Source: Symbiodinium natans
Lineage: Eukaryota; Sar; Dinophyceae; Suessiales; Symbiodiniaceae
Length of the DNA: 64,000 bases
Direction of reading: 5' to 3'
Assembly: GCA_905221605.1 (NCBI GenBank)
Contig: CAJNDS010000289.1
Location: forward strand, 80,001 to 144,000
Positions 38,101-53,100 of the stretch are shown here, piece by piece. The notes under the pieces were generated by a model. The model had not been told where the DNA came from. It worked only from the letters and a program-made list of their open reading frames with translations, and did no database searches. Within the stretch, counting starts at the first letter, position 1, and the number at the start of each line of letters is the position of its first letter. The translations under genes were made by a program, and so were the position numbers.

Positions 38101-41100
38101 TTAAATTTGCATAAGGGTTCAATGGTTGTTGCTGTTGTATTTGTTGTTGTGGTTTAGGAGGCATTGCTTTAGAAAGAGGTTGTTGTTGTTCTTGATATTG
38201 TTGTGGTTCTACTAAATTATTTTCTTGTGGTTCTGGTGCTAATGGTTCAACATTTATTTTTGTTTTTTTTCTAGGTGCATATTTTTTAACTGGTTTATCA
38301 ATAATATTACTCGGTTTTTTTTCACACACGCTAGGATGGCTATATCGTAATGTTTTAGTTGTCATAGGTTTTTTACAGTCTTTACATTCTGTAGGATTTT
38401 TTATAACTTCTGTAATTTTTACTCGTTTTTGTTCTTCTTCAACAAGTTCATTTTTTTCAACTTCCGTTTCTGGTGGTGCTTCAGTTGCTTCGTTTTCAGG
38501 TTCATCGTTAGCTACAACATTTTCTGAATTTTGTTCTGACATATATAACATTCTATATATTTTCTATTCAAAATTACATAGCGTCTGTATTATGGAAGAG
38601 TAAAGAAAAACTTAAATTAACACCGTTGAAATTTATAAGGTTGCCTACTTCATCAGTTATTCTAAATGTTAGTTTTCTTATTGAACGACGCGAGACATTT
38701 ACATAATCATAATCCGTGACACCGTAAGGATCATTTATAATACTAGCAAATGAAGCATTTACAGGAATTTTTTTCACTATGGCATTTGAAAATGTTGAGG
38801 GACTGTGAAAATTATTATTTGATAATTCAGGACACGATATATAAATGTCTTGATGTGCTAATAAATTTATAAATCCAGAAACCCACGGAACGACAGAAGT
38901 TGAAAAATCTTGAGGGTATGGTGTGTTTAAAACACTGTTTATACTGTTTAAATTGTTTAGATCAACGTTATTTGAAAAAGACCCTATATAACTTGCAATC
39001 AAACTATCGGGAAGAACTAAAAATATTATTTCTGCAAAGTTTGTTTCAATAATTATTTTATTTAAAATTGTATTGTATGTAACCGTGTATGTATTCTGTC
39101 TACCTGTAACATCAAAGAAAAAATTTAATTCTCGTTGTATTGTAGATGCCAGTTCGGGAGGTGTGTAATTTCCTAGCGGTATTTCAATTCTTAAATAAGT
39201 TGTTCCTGTTGGCGTTGCAGGTGCTAATACTCTGTGTTCAAAATATAAATTTCTATTATTTTCGTTTATTGAATACCATGTGTTAGGAATTGCTAACTCG
39301 TGAACTTGCATAATCGTCCCGTCGGGGATTTCAAATGTTTCCCTTAATTCTATTTGAAAGTCGCTGATACCGCGACTATTTGATGTGCGATATTTTGAAT
39401 TTACATAAACTTTTTTATATGTTAATGGTCTGATACTCATATTACTATATTTTTAGTTTAGATAATATATATTTCATTTTTTCATTTTTCTCCTGTTCTT
39501 CTCTATTAGTCTTTCATTTAGTTTAGGATTTTGATTGTATCGTTGCTCTACAAATTTTTGATGATAAGGAGTGTTTATATGTTTTATTCTATCCATAAAT
39601 GTTTTTTCAACATATGTTTGTCCACATGTTCCACATATAATTTTCTTACCTGCTTTTTCTAATTTCTTCTCTTTTTTTTCTTGTTTCTTTTCCGTCATAT
39701 ATAACATTGACAAAAAATAATTTATAATCTTTTTATATAATGACAAAGATTGAAGGACAGTTAAATAAGATGTTGGAACACAACGGCAAAATATCAAATA
39801 CTCAAGGTATCAAATATGCATATGATCGTGATAATAAAATTTTTGTAAAGGGAAATAAAATGTATGTCGCGGGGACAACATCCGCAAGAGACTGGGAACA
39901 AAATTTCACAAAATTAAAAACTGGCGGAATTAGAGATATGGATCGCTACAAGGAAGCAAGGCGGGTATTAATGGAAAATCCACAAGTGAATACATTATTA
40001 GGGCACAGTATGGGCGGTAGCGTTGTTTTAGAATTGAACAAAGAATTTAAGGATAACAATTATAAAACGAGAACATATAATGCTCCCGTGGTAAGTTTTT
40101 TTGCTCCTATTTTTGGTTTAGATAAACCGACGGAACAGCACAAACGATTTAGAATGACAGGCGACCCCGTGAGTGCTTTTGATAACGCGGCTATAAGTTA
40201 TGATGCTAAAACTTTAAATCCTATAGCAAGTCATGATATTGACCAATTAGAAGGTATTGATGAAAGAATAAAAATATTAGGTATGTATTAAATTATCTAA
40301 AACAATATAATATAATGCTTAACAAGGTCAGAAAATCAAAAGAACAAACAAGAATAGGAAAAATCCCCGAGAACATTCAGTTCAAAAATAAAATTACAAA
40401 AAGTATAAATAATTCATCTTATGAAATGATCAGGGGAATTGTAGAAACCGATATGAATGCTGTAGCGCAACCACAGCTAGAAAAACAAATTTCTAAAAAT
40501 ATTAGTAATTTAAATTCACATAAAAAATATAGTAATAATAATAAAAAATCTAAATAATATATATAAAATGGATTTAGTTATAGCAGAAACTCAGGATAAT
40601 ATGATAAATTCCTTACAGTTCGGTCTTCCAGAAAGCGCCGCGTATATTACAGATCGTAAGCAAGTCCACTTTCCTAGTGTATCCGGAAATGTATTTAGTA
40701 GCACCAATGGCAATAAATATATTAAGTTTGTTATCACAGGAGAAGACAATAATTATATTGATATGTCTAGTATTTGTTTATTTTTTGATCTTGTTAATGA
40801 TGATCCAGATGCAAACAAATTTTTAAGACCACTAGGAGAAAGTCATGCATTTTTTACTCGTTATAGATGCAACGCGGCAGGACAGCAAATTAACGACATT
40901 GACAATTATAATTTAGTATGTGAAGAAATGAAGTCTTTTAAATCTGAAGAAGTAAGAAATTTAGACGATATTCAGGAAGGATGCTTAACAAGATATGATA
41001 GCACGATTAATAGACTTTATGCTTTTGTAATTGAAGACCATGATGCAACGGAAAATGCTCCGGCAAATGATAGAGGAGTTGTTTTACCAAAATTAACACG

Positions 41101-44100
41101 ACTTAACACAACAGGAATTGCACAAAATAAATTCGTGAGGATGGGACATAAACCATGCTGTGGGTTCGTTCAATCTGGATATTATCCTCCAATTCGGTAT
41201 TGTCCGTTGGAATTTATTTTTGAAATTTGTAGCGATCCTCAAGAACCGGTAATCAATCCAGCAACACAGGGGGCAAGTGAAGCCGAAGACGATGTAAACG
41301 GTTTATATTTTACGACAAGAAATACCACTACCTCGTGGAAAATTCAAAATTGTATCCTTCGCTGTGAATTAATAACTGTCGACAATGCCGTTAACAATAA
41401 CGTGGTTTCACATTTACTAAAAGGTGGCCGTTTAAGAATGGTTTATCCCGCCTATCACAGTTTTTCTCAAACTTTCGCGGCAGGAAATACTGAAATCAAT
41501 ATGAATATTGTTAAATCATCAACGAGATTGTCTCAAATGTTCTTTACCTTAAGCAATTCAGACATTCAAACTAATAATGTAAAGGATAAATTCACATTCA
41601 AGAAATGGAATTATTTTTATCATCCTATGAAAGTTACCATTGATAATGTTCGGGGTGTAGTTGATAGCGATAAACAAATTTCATATTATGTTCAGATCGC
41701 CAATAAAAAGTTCCCAGAACAAGCGATAGAAAGTATAGCAGAATCAATGTATTTCCTACGCCGTGCAGTTAATGTTATGTCTCCGTTTTACGATGGTTTC
41801 TCAATTGATATTTATAGATACACTAACGACAAGTTTATTGGTGGCATTAATTTTGATAAACAGCCGGATATGAATTTCACCGGTTCCAATACTAAAATGG
41901 GAAGCTTATTGACTTTTAAATTGAAAGGTGCAAATGCAACTTTTGCATTAGGAGTTGAACAGGTTTATGTTACATTAGTGAGTGAACATGTTTTTGAATT
42001 AAGCGAAAGTGCCAGCACGGTTTTAGATTAAATAAATAAATAACATTATTATATTAAATATAATCTACTTAATATAATAATGGCATCTATAAATAATCTC
42101 AACACAGTTTATGCAAATGAAATATATAAAATATTTTCTACAGGAGTTAGTGAAATAGGCGATACATACGCTACAATAACAGATCTTAACAACCTTAATT
42201 TTTCAACAGAAGTAACAGCAAATACTGACGCTATAGCAGTGTTAAATACAAAACAATTACAAAATTTCAATAGCATTAATGCTATTAACACAGATTTAAC
42301 TAATAATTATCAAACTAACACAGTTCTAGCTACCAATTTTTACAATAAAACAGAAATAGACGCTACATTTACTAATTATTACACATCAACACAAATAGAC
42401 ACAAATTTATCTACTAATTATCAGACTAACTCACAATTAGGAACGAATTTTTATAATAAATCAGAAATAGATACAAATTTATCTACTAATTTTCAAACTA
42501 ACACACAACTAGCAACAAATTATTATACTAAAACAGAGGTAGACGGATTAGTAGGAGCTGGTGGTGGTTATACAGATACAGAGATTGATAATTTATTAGA
42601 TTTAAGAGTTCCTAAATCAGATTTTACTGATAGATTTTCAACATTTCCAATTATTGATTGTAGCGCCCCAACTGTTATTCATAGTGGTTTAACATTAAAT
42701 AATTCAACTATAAATATATCTCCTGTAGAAGGTTTATTATTCAGTAATCAGACAGGAGGAGGCGATAAAGTATTAGCTGAATTTAAAAACGCTACAAGTT
42801 ATATAACTTTACAAGGAGATAAAATATTTTGTAATAATACATCAGACGATGCAATTAAACAACTTGATTTATCAAATAATAACGCAGGTTATAAAATGTC
42901 AGGTAAAATAGAAACACCGACAGGGGGTCTAGTAGTAGAAAATACAGCAGACGCTAATTTATCATTTACAGTTAGAAATACTGATAATTACATTACTTTT
43001 AATAATGATAGTATTGATTGTTATAATTCAGTTGGTGACACAGGAAGAATTTTAAATTTAAATAGTAATTCTAATGAATATGTTAAATCTCATTCTTTGT
43101 TAATAGATACAGCATCAAATACATTAACGGGAGGATATACATTAGATGTTGTTGATAGTGCTATTGTTAGACAAAATTTAAGAGTTAATGAAAATATAGA
43201 ATTATTAGATGCTAATACAGTATTAGATAGATATACTAATGCTACAAAAGTTAATACATCATTAGATATTAGAACAGACCAAGGGTCAATGAGATTAGTT
43301 TTAGGTAGTGCTTCTGATGGTGATACTAATACATATTTAGAATGTAATAATAATACAGGAGCAACAGTATTACATCAAGCAACAACATTTAAAGATAATA
43401 TAACAATGGAAGGAACAAGAGCAACAATAGCAGACACTAACGGATTTGAATTTTATAAAGCAAGTAATGACGCTTCTAATGTTTTTTCAGTTGCTAATGA
43501 TAGTGGAAAACTCCGATTTCGTGCTTTTGGTATTGATGCCTATAATACTAATGATACATCGCAACAATTATTATTAAATACAAATGCTAATAATGCTGTA
43601 AGATGTAATAGATTAGGAATTGGAGCAAATGCTGGGACTGATACATTTAACTGCACTGGTGGTAATGCTTATTTTAATGCTACTTGTAGATATCAACAAG
43701 CATGTACTTTTAATAATGAAATATTAATATGGAATAATAGCAAAATATATAGAAGAGCAGACGCTAATGATAGTTTAAATTTAATATCAACAGAAGAAAT
43801 TAATTTTAGTCTTCAAACTGATAGAGCAACTGATCCTACTACTGGAACTATTGCTTTACAATTAAATGATACTAACGGAATAACATTAAACAGAGCAACT
43901 ACAATTAATCAAGATTTAACATTATTACAAAATTTAATATTAAATAGTGGAAATAATACATTAAGCGAAGCACTAGTAAGTAGCAGTTATGATATGTTAT
44001 TAACAAATAGTGATACAAATAGAGAAATCAGAATGAGAATAGGAACTGATTACGGTCAATTACGAGTTTTAAATGCAGAAGTAAAAGTGATGGAGCATTT

Positions 44101-47100
44101 ACAATTTACACACGCAACAAATGCAACAAGTGAAGAAATAACAGTTAATAATACTGATATTGATGGAAAAATATTATTAGAAGTTGGTGGGGTTCAAATT
44201 TTAGGAGTTGAAAATGATAAATTAAATATTCTAAATAATTTGAGAATAACACAAGAAACCATAACAGCAACATATGAACAAATACAATTTCTAAATACTG
44301 ACAGTGCAGGTGAGATGTTCTTCTATTTTGGAACTGCAACAGCAGGTAATGAAGTATTGGAAATATCACCAGGTGGTGTTTATATTGATGGAACTTTTGG
44401 ATATTCATCAGATTTTTCATTAAAAGAAAATATTAAAGAAATTAGTAGTAAGAAATGTTATGAAATAATTAAATATGTAAAACCAAAAACATTTAATTTT
44501 ACACATTTGAACGAAGAGAAAAATAAAATTAATCATTTAGGATTTGTAGCGCAAGATTTTGAACAAGTAATACCGAAAGAATGGGAAGGAATTATAACAA
44601 CAGACAATAAAGGACATAAGAGATTAGATTATTGTAAAACAGCAGTTATAACACATGGAGCAGTTCAAGAACTAATTAAAGAACACGAAGAATTAAAAGA
44701 TTTAGTAAAAACAATGAAAAAAGAAATAACAGCTTTGAAAGGCGAATTAACGAAGTTGAAAAAGACAATGAAAGAAGATAAATAACAATATTTTTATCTA
44801 AATATTAGTATATGACAAGAAAATATTATATGTGTAAATGTGGATTAAAGAGACCAACAGACGAAACAGAAAAGGAGAATATGAAACATATCAACACGAA
44901 AGAACACCAAAAGTTAGTAGAATCCCGTTATAATGCTAATCCTAAATTCTGGGATAATGTTTATAAAAAACAAAATAAAAAATTGAAAAAAGATAAATCT
45001 AAATAATAATATATAATGCCTAATCTTGACGAGACAATTGAAAAGAAACTAGACGAGCAACTACAAAAGATAAAAGGAGACTTAATCATATTTAATACAA
45101 TTCAAGATTTAACAGATAAAATTCAAAAATTGGAAGATGAAATAGAAAAGTTAAAAAACAAAAACAAATGTAGCAATTCTGGAAAATGTATGCCGTGTAA
45201 TTTGTGTAGTTTTTCATTATTCTGATAAATAATATTATTATGAAATAACATTATTTATCGTTCCTTTAAGTATGGATCGTCTAATGAATGCTCTATCTTT
45301 AGCACTTTCTCAAACCTCACATAAAACATCTTATTAACATCCTTGGCATTGGTATTTATGTATAAAAAAGAATATGGAGCATCGTTAACAGCAATTCTAT
45401 ACATCTCATACAATTCTTCTTTATCAACTAACGCGCTATTTTCTTCAATAAAAGCATTTACTTCATTCATATTTTTCAGGCGGAAAATAAATAGAGCTGA
45501 TGCATTCAGTCTTATAATAGGTGCTAAAACATTATATTTTTGTGTAGAAACTATAACACTAATGGCATTATGTCTACCTCTTGTAAAAAGACCATGTAGT
45601 ATATTACTATATCTTACCGTTTTAGGATCATCAGCGTGATCGTCTATCACGATCAATATTGAGTGCAAGTGTTTTTGTTTATTCTTTTTCTGATACTCTA
45701 TTACTTTATGTTGGGTGTCAATTATCTTTTGTAAATCCGCTGGATCGTAGTTTTCGTAAAATACCTTTTCTTTTTCAGTATCGACATTCATTACTTCATT
45801 TATGTATTTTTTAACAGGTCTAAATGTGTCATCAACATGAACGCTAGGACTGAATATAAATATTCTTTCAAAGGAACCTTTATAAATATTCAATATGAGA
45901 TTTTGTATCAATACCGTTTTACCGCCTGTAGAAGAGGCAACCAATATACCACGGAATGGAAGCGACGGCATCATATCATATTTTGAGTTTTTGTATTTAT
46001 ATTCTGGAATATCTATTGGTTTGACGATGGGAATGTTATTATTCATTATTTTTACATAGATTTTTTTTATAAATAATGATATAATGCGTTATGAAAAATA
46101 TATTGATGTTATTAATAATCTAGAAGAAGTAGAACAAATAATAATAACAGAACCAAGATATAGGCGATGTTGTTATTCTGTTTTAGAAATTTGTAAGGGA
46201 GTAATACAATTTTTAAAACTTAAGAAAAAATAATTTTCTACAGCTTGAAAATATGAGCGATAAAGAGAATGAAGAAAAACAAAAACCAGATGGGGGTTTC
46301 ATATTAACCCCCAACAGTTTAAATTGTTTGCCGTGCAGATGTAAGAAAAATTTATATCATAAAGAAACGAAAACAACAAGCGATAAAGATAGTAAAACCA
46401 TATACATAATTGAAAATAGAAGTAGTTATAAAGTGGGGCGCGGGACTTCTCCAGATAATAATATATTTATGCCAGAACAGGCAGGAAGCGTCGCCATTTG
46501 TTCAACGGGCTGGGATAATGGAAGGAGACCAACTCCTGAAGAATGCGAGGAGGCAATAGAAAAAAATGCCGATGATATTAAAGAATTGAAACAAAAATTA
46601 GAAATGAAAATTTATAAAACAGAAGAAGATATTAAGGAACTTAAAGAAGATGTGAAAAAATTAGATAAAGATGTATATTACATTATTAAAACTAATAAGA
46701 AGAAACCAGAAACAATAAGGGAAACGAAAGATTTAACATCTATGGATTAATATATTTAAAAATTAATTTGTAATATATATATGACAGCTCACTAGAGACT
46801 TTTGAAAATTTCCCTCTAGACCTGAAACAGGAAAATCCCCGATTGTGCCCATTGCTCATAATTGGCACTACATAAGATAGTGCATAATTAGTTTGGTGTG
46901 AATGCATAATTTGATATTTACAACTTCCCCTATGTAAATATGAAATTATAAATATAAAGTTTTATATAAAATATTAATATATGAAAGAAGTTATTCTAAA
47001 AAAATCAACAAACCCACAGAAGAAGTATGATGTATATGTGGATAATAAAAAAATATCTTTTGGTAGCACCCCCTATGAAGATTACACAACTCATAAAGAT

Positions 47101-50100
47101 GATAAACGACGAGACAGTTATATTAAACGACATGGAGCAACTCAATCATGGACAGATATCAAAAAACCTCAAACATGGGCACGGTATCTACTCTGGGAGG
47201 AAAAAACAATACCTAAAGCAATTAACAAAATGGAAAATAAATTTAATATAAAAATTAAAAATAAAATTTGAAAAAAATATATAGAATTTTTTATTATAAA
47301 AATTTTTAAAAAAAATATATTCTAAAGAAAAAAATGTATAATAATATATATGGAAAATAATACTTTGGAAAAAATGTTAAACGAATTGTCTATGGACGAT
47401 ATTAAAGAACAACTGGCGTTATATCAAAAACTTTATTATCATAAGAAAAAATCAGAACAAAATTATTACGAAGTAAAAAAGGAAAGCGCGCGACAATATC
47501 ATAAAAGAAAGGCTTTAGACAAAATATTAAATGATAAAAATATTGATATAATGGATAAATTAGAACTCACTGAAACTAAAACAGGAGTTAAGGTTAAAAA
47601 AAATCAAAAATACACACTTGAAAATGTTGTTATGTTAAAACCTTCAAAAAAGAAAACAGAAAAGAAAACAGAAAAGAAAACAGACACAGAAACTACAACT
47701 GAAAATGAGGATAAAAATGCATAAGGAGGGAAGGGGAAGAGGGTCGCGTTAGCACGCGAGGCGACAGCGTCGCGTCCAGTTAATAATTGGAACCGGTTCC
47801 CCGCTGTTACTGGAACCTGTTCCCGCTGTATTGGGGAAGCCTTAAAAAACGAAGGAGGGGAGCTTCCAGTTAATAATTGGAAGGGGTTCCCCGTTGTAAC
47901 TGGAACCTGTTCCCCGTTATAATTGGAAGAAATTATTTTTATAATAAAAATCTTAAAAAAATATTAAGAAATTTTTATTATAAAAATTTTTCTTAAAAAA
48001 TGTTCTAAAGAAAAAACTTTTATATATTAATATATATGGCATTTGTATGCCCACGATGTGCTGACCAGAAGGTCACAGGAAAACTATTATGTAAACAGGT
48101 TTTAACTAGTGATGTTTTTAAATTAATTAATCGTTTTAATAGATGCGAAAGGTGCGATTTAAAACAAGATGTAAAAAAGTTTAAAATGATATTACGAAGC
48201 TTACCTGCTTTCAGTTTTCCTCATTTGGTAGAACTTGCAAAAGGAATGTTAAGAGACAAAAAATTAAAGAAATATATAAATCGTTTTACACTGATGTATT
48301 TGAAGTGGTTTAAATATGATATATTTATATTTTTGGACGAGTTTGACATAACAAGATTTAAGAAAAGGGTTTCATATCAGAGTATAAAGGATAAAACGAT
48401 GACAAACATAAACAGGTATTACAAAAAACCACAGATAATAGACTTAGAAGAACTGGTGTTCAGATTTTACAGCGATTACTTTAAACAACATTTTGACAAA
48501 AATGAAACGGATTTTATGATAAAAATGTTAAAACGAATTTTTGAAAAATAAATTTCTAATTCTTTTTATTATGAGCGACGGTGACGATGCTTTAGCATCC
48601 TCAGGGCAACGCCGTGACAATAATAAAAAGAATTCCATAATAAACGATATCTATTTTGATAGGGCAGGTTTTGGAAGCAAAAAACAAACATTAAAAGATG
48701 CAAGAGAAAAAGATAAAACCATTACAATGGCCGATGTTGATAATTTTTTTAGGGAAAATGTGGAACAGAAGAAACAGATAAGAGGGAAAAATTCATTTAT
48801 AGCACCGGAACCATTTTACGAATTTCAATTTGATTTATTTTTTATAACTGACCTTGAAAATCAAAAGTTCAAGGTCGGGGCAATAATGATTGATGTTTTT
48901 AGTCGGTTTATGGTGGTGGTTCCTATTAAAAACAAAGACGAGGGTAATGTAGCATCAGCAATGATTGAAGGCTTTAACAAAATGGGAGGAAAACCAAAAA
49001 TACTATATACCGACGACGAGGGAGCATTACAAAATGCAAGCATTCAAGAATATTTAAACAAGGAAGGAATACAACACCACAGAACGAGAGCACATGCAAA
49101 TTTTAGCGAGAGGGCAATTAGAACCTTTAAAGATATGCTTTATAAAAGAGTTGAAGCTGACATGAGCGGAGCGAAATCACGCGATGAGCGTGGCGAAAAA
49201 AAAGGTAAAACGAATATTCAATGGACAGATTATATTTTTGAAATTTTATTAACATATAATAATAAAATGGAACATTCAACTATTAAAATGACACCGAAGG
49301 AAGCAATGAAGGAGAAGAACGAATTAAAGGCTAAACAAAATATGACAAACCAAGCTACGAGAACTAGAAAATATCCGACTATATCTACGGGAGACAAGGT
49401 AAGAATTTACAGAAAAAGGAAAGTAGGAGAAAAGGAACGCACGAGTATGTGGAAGCCTGAAATAGAAGAGGTTGAACGAATAGAACAAAAAAATAATCAA
49501 AGTTTGTTTTATTTAAAAGGAGATAAGCGCCCGTATTTGCGTTTCGAGTTATTAAAGGTTTAAAAAAATATATAGAAATTTTTATTATAAAAAAATTATA
49601 AAAAAAATATATAGAAATTTTTATTATAAAAATTTTTCTTAAAAAATGTTCTAAAGAAAAAAAATAATATAATATATTATATATAGGTTATTATATGTCC
49701 AAGTTTATAGAGAGCAATGTTAGAAAACTTAATAAACTGAAGCAGGATAGAATAAATGCCTCAGTTAAAATCACACAAGCAACCAAAAACCGGTTAAATC
49801 AAATAGTAACACTTTACAAGGACAGAAAAATAGCAAATGTAGCAACCGCTGAAAATTTCATTAAAAACCTTACCAGCACCAATAAAAGAACCGCGGAAAA
49901 AGCAAGGGACAAATATAATGAAACAATTAAAGACCTAAAAAAGTCAAAGCCACTAAACGAAAGAATAGCAGAAAACAAAGGTAAGGATACATATTTAGTA
50001 AACTTTCAACTTTATGTTATTAAAGACCCTGAAAAAACAAAAATGAAACCAGCATTTAAACGATATGGAAAAAGTTTTTATATTGAAAACTTTGATATAA

Positions 50101-53100
50101 GACAAGCAACTGTAAAGGCGAAAAGTTTTAATATTGAATGGATTAAGAAGATTATTTTTAAAATAAATTATGAAGATAAAGACGATTTAGTATTTTATGA
50201 TTTAGGAGATAAAAATTATAAGTTGGTAAGTCTTGAATATAAGAAAATCCTAGATATACTAAGATCGGATAAAGATTTTGATAATTTTATAACAAGTTTT
50301 CGTGTAAGATACGATGACCTCCCTGACGCTATCAAAATTCAACAAGTGGAAAAAATAAGCAAAAGTGGAGAGAAATTTAACATTATGAAGGAAAACTTAA
50401 CAGACGGAATACTGCACTCATCAATGTATCATCGTTACATATATACACATGTTAACAGCAACTTAACAAACCTAAAACACGCAATAGAAAATAACACACA
50501 TGTAGATAATCAGTGTTGGTTTAATGCACTGATAGACTTTTATCAGGATACCCTAATGGACGGCAACAAGAGAAAACAATTAACACGAGAAAAAATTATA
50601 GAGATCACGGGGAAGGAGGATTTTTATAGCAAAGGCGCTAGCATTGAAGACATGGATAAGGTATTTAAAGAGTTTAAAATACCAGCAAGAATTTTTGATA
50701 GTTTTAATAATCTGATCTACAAACACGAACCGGAACACAACAAAAGAAGAATTAAGCCGTTTTATGCAATTGTCAAAAACAATCACATTTACACCATGAA
50801 TAACGATCTTAAAAGCATAGAACAGAAGCAAAATTCAGAAGAACAAAAATACATAGTTAAAGCATCTACCGAATACCATTTGAACGAAAAGGAAGAACCA
50901 CCAGAATATAAAATGTTTAATGATACTTATGAACTTTTAAAAATGGTCAGTGATGGTAAAGAACCCATAACATATTATTTAGTTCCTGAACATAACAACT
51001 TGACCAGAATATTTTTTGAACTCTTGAACTCAAGATATGAGCCACAAATAAAATTTCAAGCGGGGATTATTACAGAAGTGAAGCTTAAACTTAAGAAGAC
51101 CACATTCATAATTAAAACTCAAAATTTAATTAAGGGGTCGTCCGATGGATGCATAGCAGTAGATGACGAAAAAACATATAACAATATGAATGAAGCAATG
51201 TTTAATTTCAACAAAGCTTTGTTTAATCCATTACACAAGTCATTTTATAATCAAATTGACCTGAAAATTTACAAAGAAGCAAAAACAATACCACCAACAG
51301 GACTTTTAAAACCTAGGGAATACATACCGAAAGAAGTTACAGAAATAGACATAACGAAAGCATACACAAGTAGATTAATTAACATTGATAAAATACCGGT
51401 ATTCAACCAATTTGACATATGGAGACCTTACACTAGTGACATGGATTATAATAAATTGTCAGATTATGCGTTATACTTTGTTGAAGATTGTAAAAGAACT
51501 AGGCCTAATTTTACAGTGTTCCTCAACTTGTTTAATAAAAAATACAACTTAATTTATGGAAAATACTTAAAACAGATTGAAGCAAACGATCTAAAAATAT
51601 TGTATTATAAAACGCCTTCATTCATACACGATGTTAACTATAATGAGATAGTTCAGGAATTATGGGGAAAATCCATTAGTGACCACGAGGAACTGGACAA
51701 ACTCATTAAAAAACTTATTGTAAATGTTAATATCGGGCTTTTAGAAAAAACCGAGAACACCTCGCAAAAAAGTACAGTTTTCAAAAACTTAAAGGAGGCG
51801 TCAAATTTTCAATTAAAACACGGAGGCAAAATACATAAGATAGAAGAGGTAGAATGTCACCACGATGTAATGTTTAGAGGAGATAAAGAAGATGAAAACA
51901 TTTATTCAAAAATATATGATGAACCAAGTGGAACGGATTATTATTTAGTGAACTTATCGGACAGTGTAATGTTAAACAATGGATATATTTATATAAAAGA
52001 GCTATTACTTCAAGATCATAATTTTAAAATGCTTCAAGATTATAATAAACTAGTGAATAATAATGTGTCCGTTATGAGTGTTAAAACAGACGCATTTGTA
52101 ATAAGAACACGGGATGTTGACAAAGCGCGAGAGATTTTAGAAATGAAAACCGGCATAGGAGAATGGAGAACAAACAAGGAAGGAGAAGAAATAATTTTAT
52201 CACCCGAGGAATACAAGAAAAAACCAAATGAATTAAATAAAATACCTATCTACAAAAATGTAGCAATAGAAATCAAAGACGAGTATGACACCAAAAATAT
52301 AATAGCAAATGTTATAAGTGCCAAACATGTTATGATCAGGGCAAAATATGCAGGTTCAGGAAAGAGTTATATATGTGAAAAAATGGCTGATATGGGTATG
52401 AGTGTTTTATTTGTATGTCCTACTAATAAACTTGTTCAAAAATACGGAAGGGAAGCAATCACGGTAAATAAATTCTTTTCTATAGCAGTGGGTGACGAGA
52501 AGCTAGAAAAATTTGATTATTCAGGTTATGATGTCATAGTGTTTGACGAGATTTATTTTAATGGTTTAAGGGTATTAAACAGAATTAGGGAATTTGTAGA
52601 AACTAACCAAGATAAAATAATAGTAGCTACCGGCGACGGTAAGCAACTCCGCCCCGTGTCAGAATTAACTAATTTACAGGAGCACGAAGAATACGCCGAT
52701 AATTGCGTGGATAAAATTTTCAAATATAATATTTATCTGAAAGTTTGTAAACGATTAAGGAAAGAGGAGGACAGGAAAAAATTAGAAAATATTTATATTG
52801 ACATTTTTGAAAATAATATTAAAGCGAGGGATTTAGTGAAAAAATATTTTAAATACACATCTGACATAAACTTAAACAGTAATAATGTAGCATATTTAAA
52901 TGATACATGTAGGGAGGTTGCAAATGAAATTAGAAAAATGCAAAATAGAAAAGGTGAATATGAAGTAGGAGAAATAATGATATGTAGAGAGTATTTAAAA
53001 TCAAAAACTTATAAATTTCAAGTTAATTTTAAATACAAGATTTTAAACATAATTGAAAATGTGGTTGTGTTAGAAGATGAGCACACTAAAATAATTCAAC

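Noticed and set aside
42109-42291. Minus-strand frames inside the fibre and capsid genes
   Set aside because: Shadow frames of strongly supported plus-strand genes.
50580-50831. Minus-strand 83 aa frame in the polymerase gene
   Set aside because: AT-rich antisense shadow without start context or motif.
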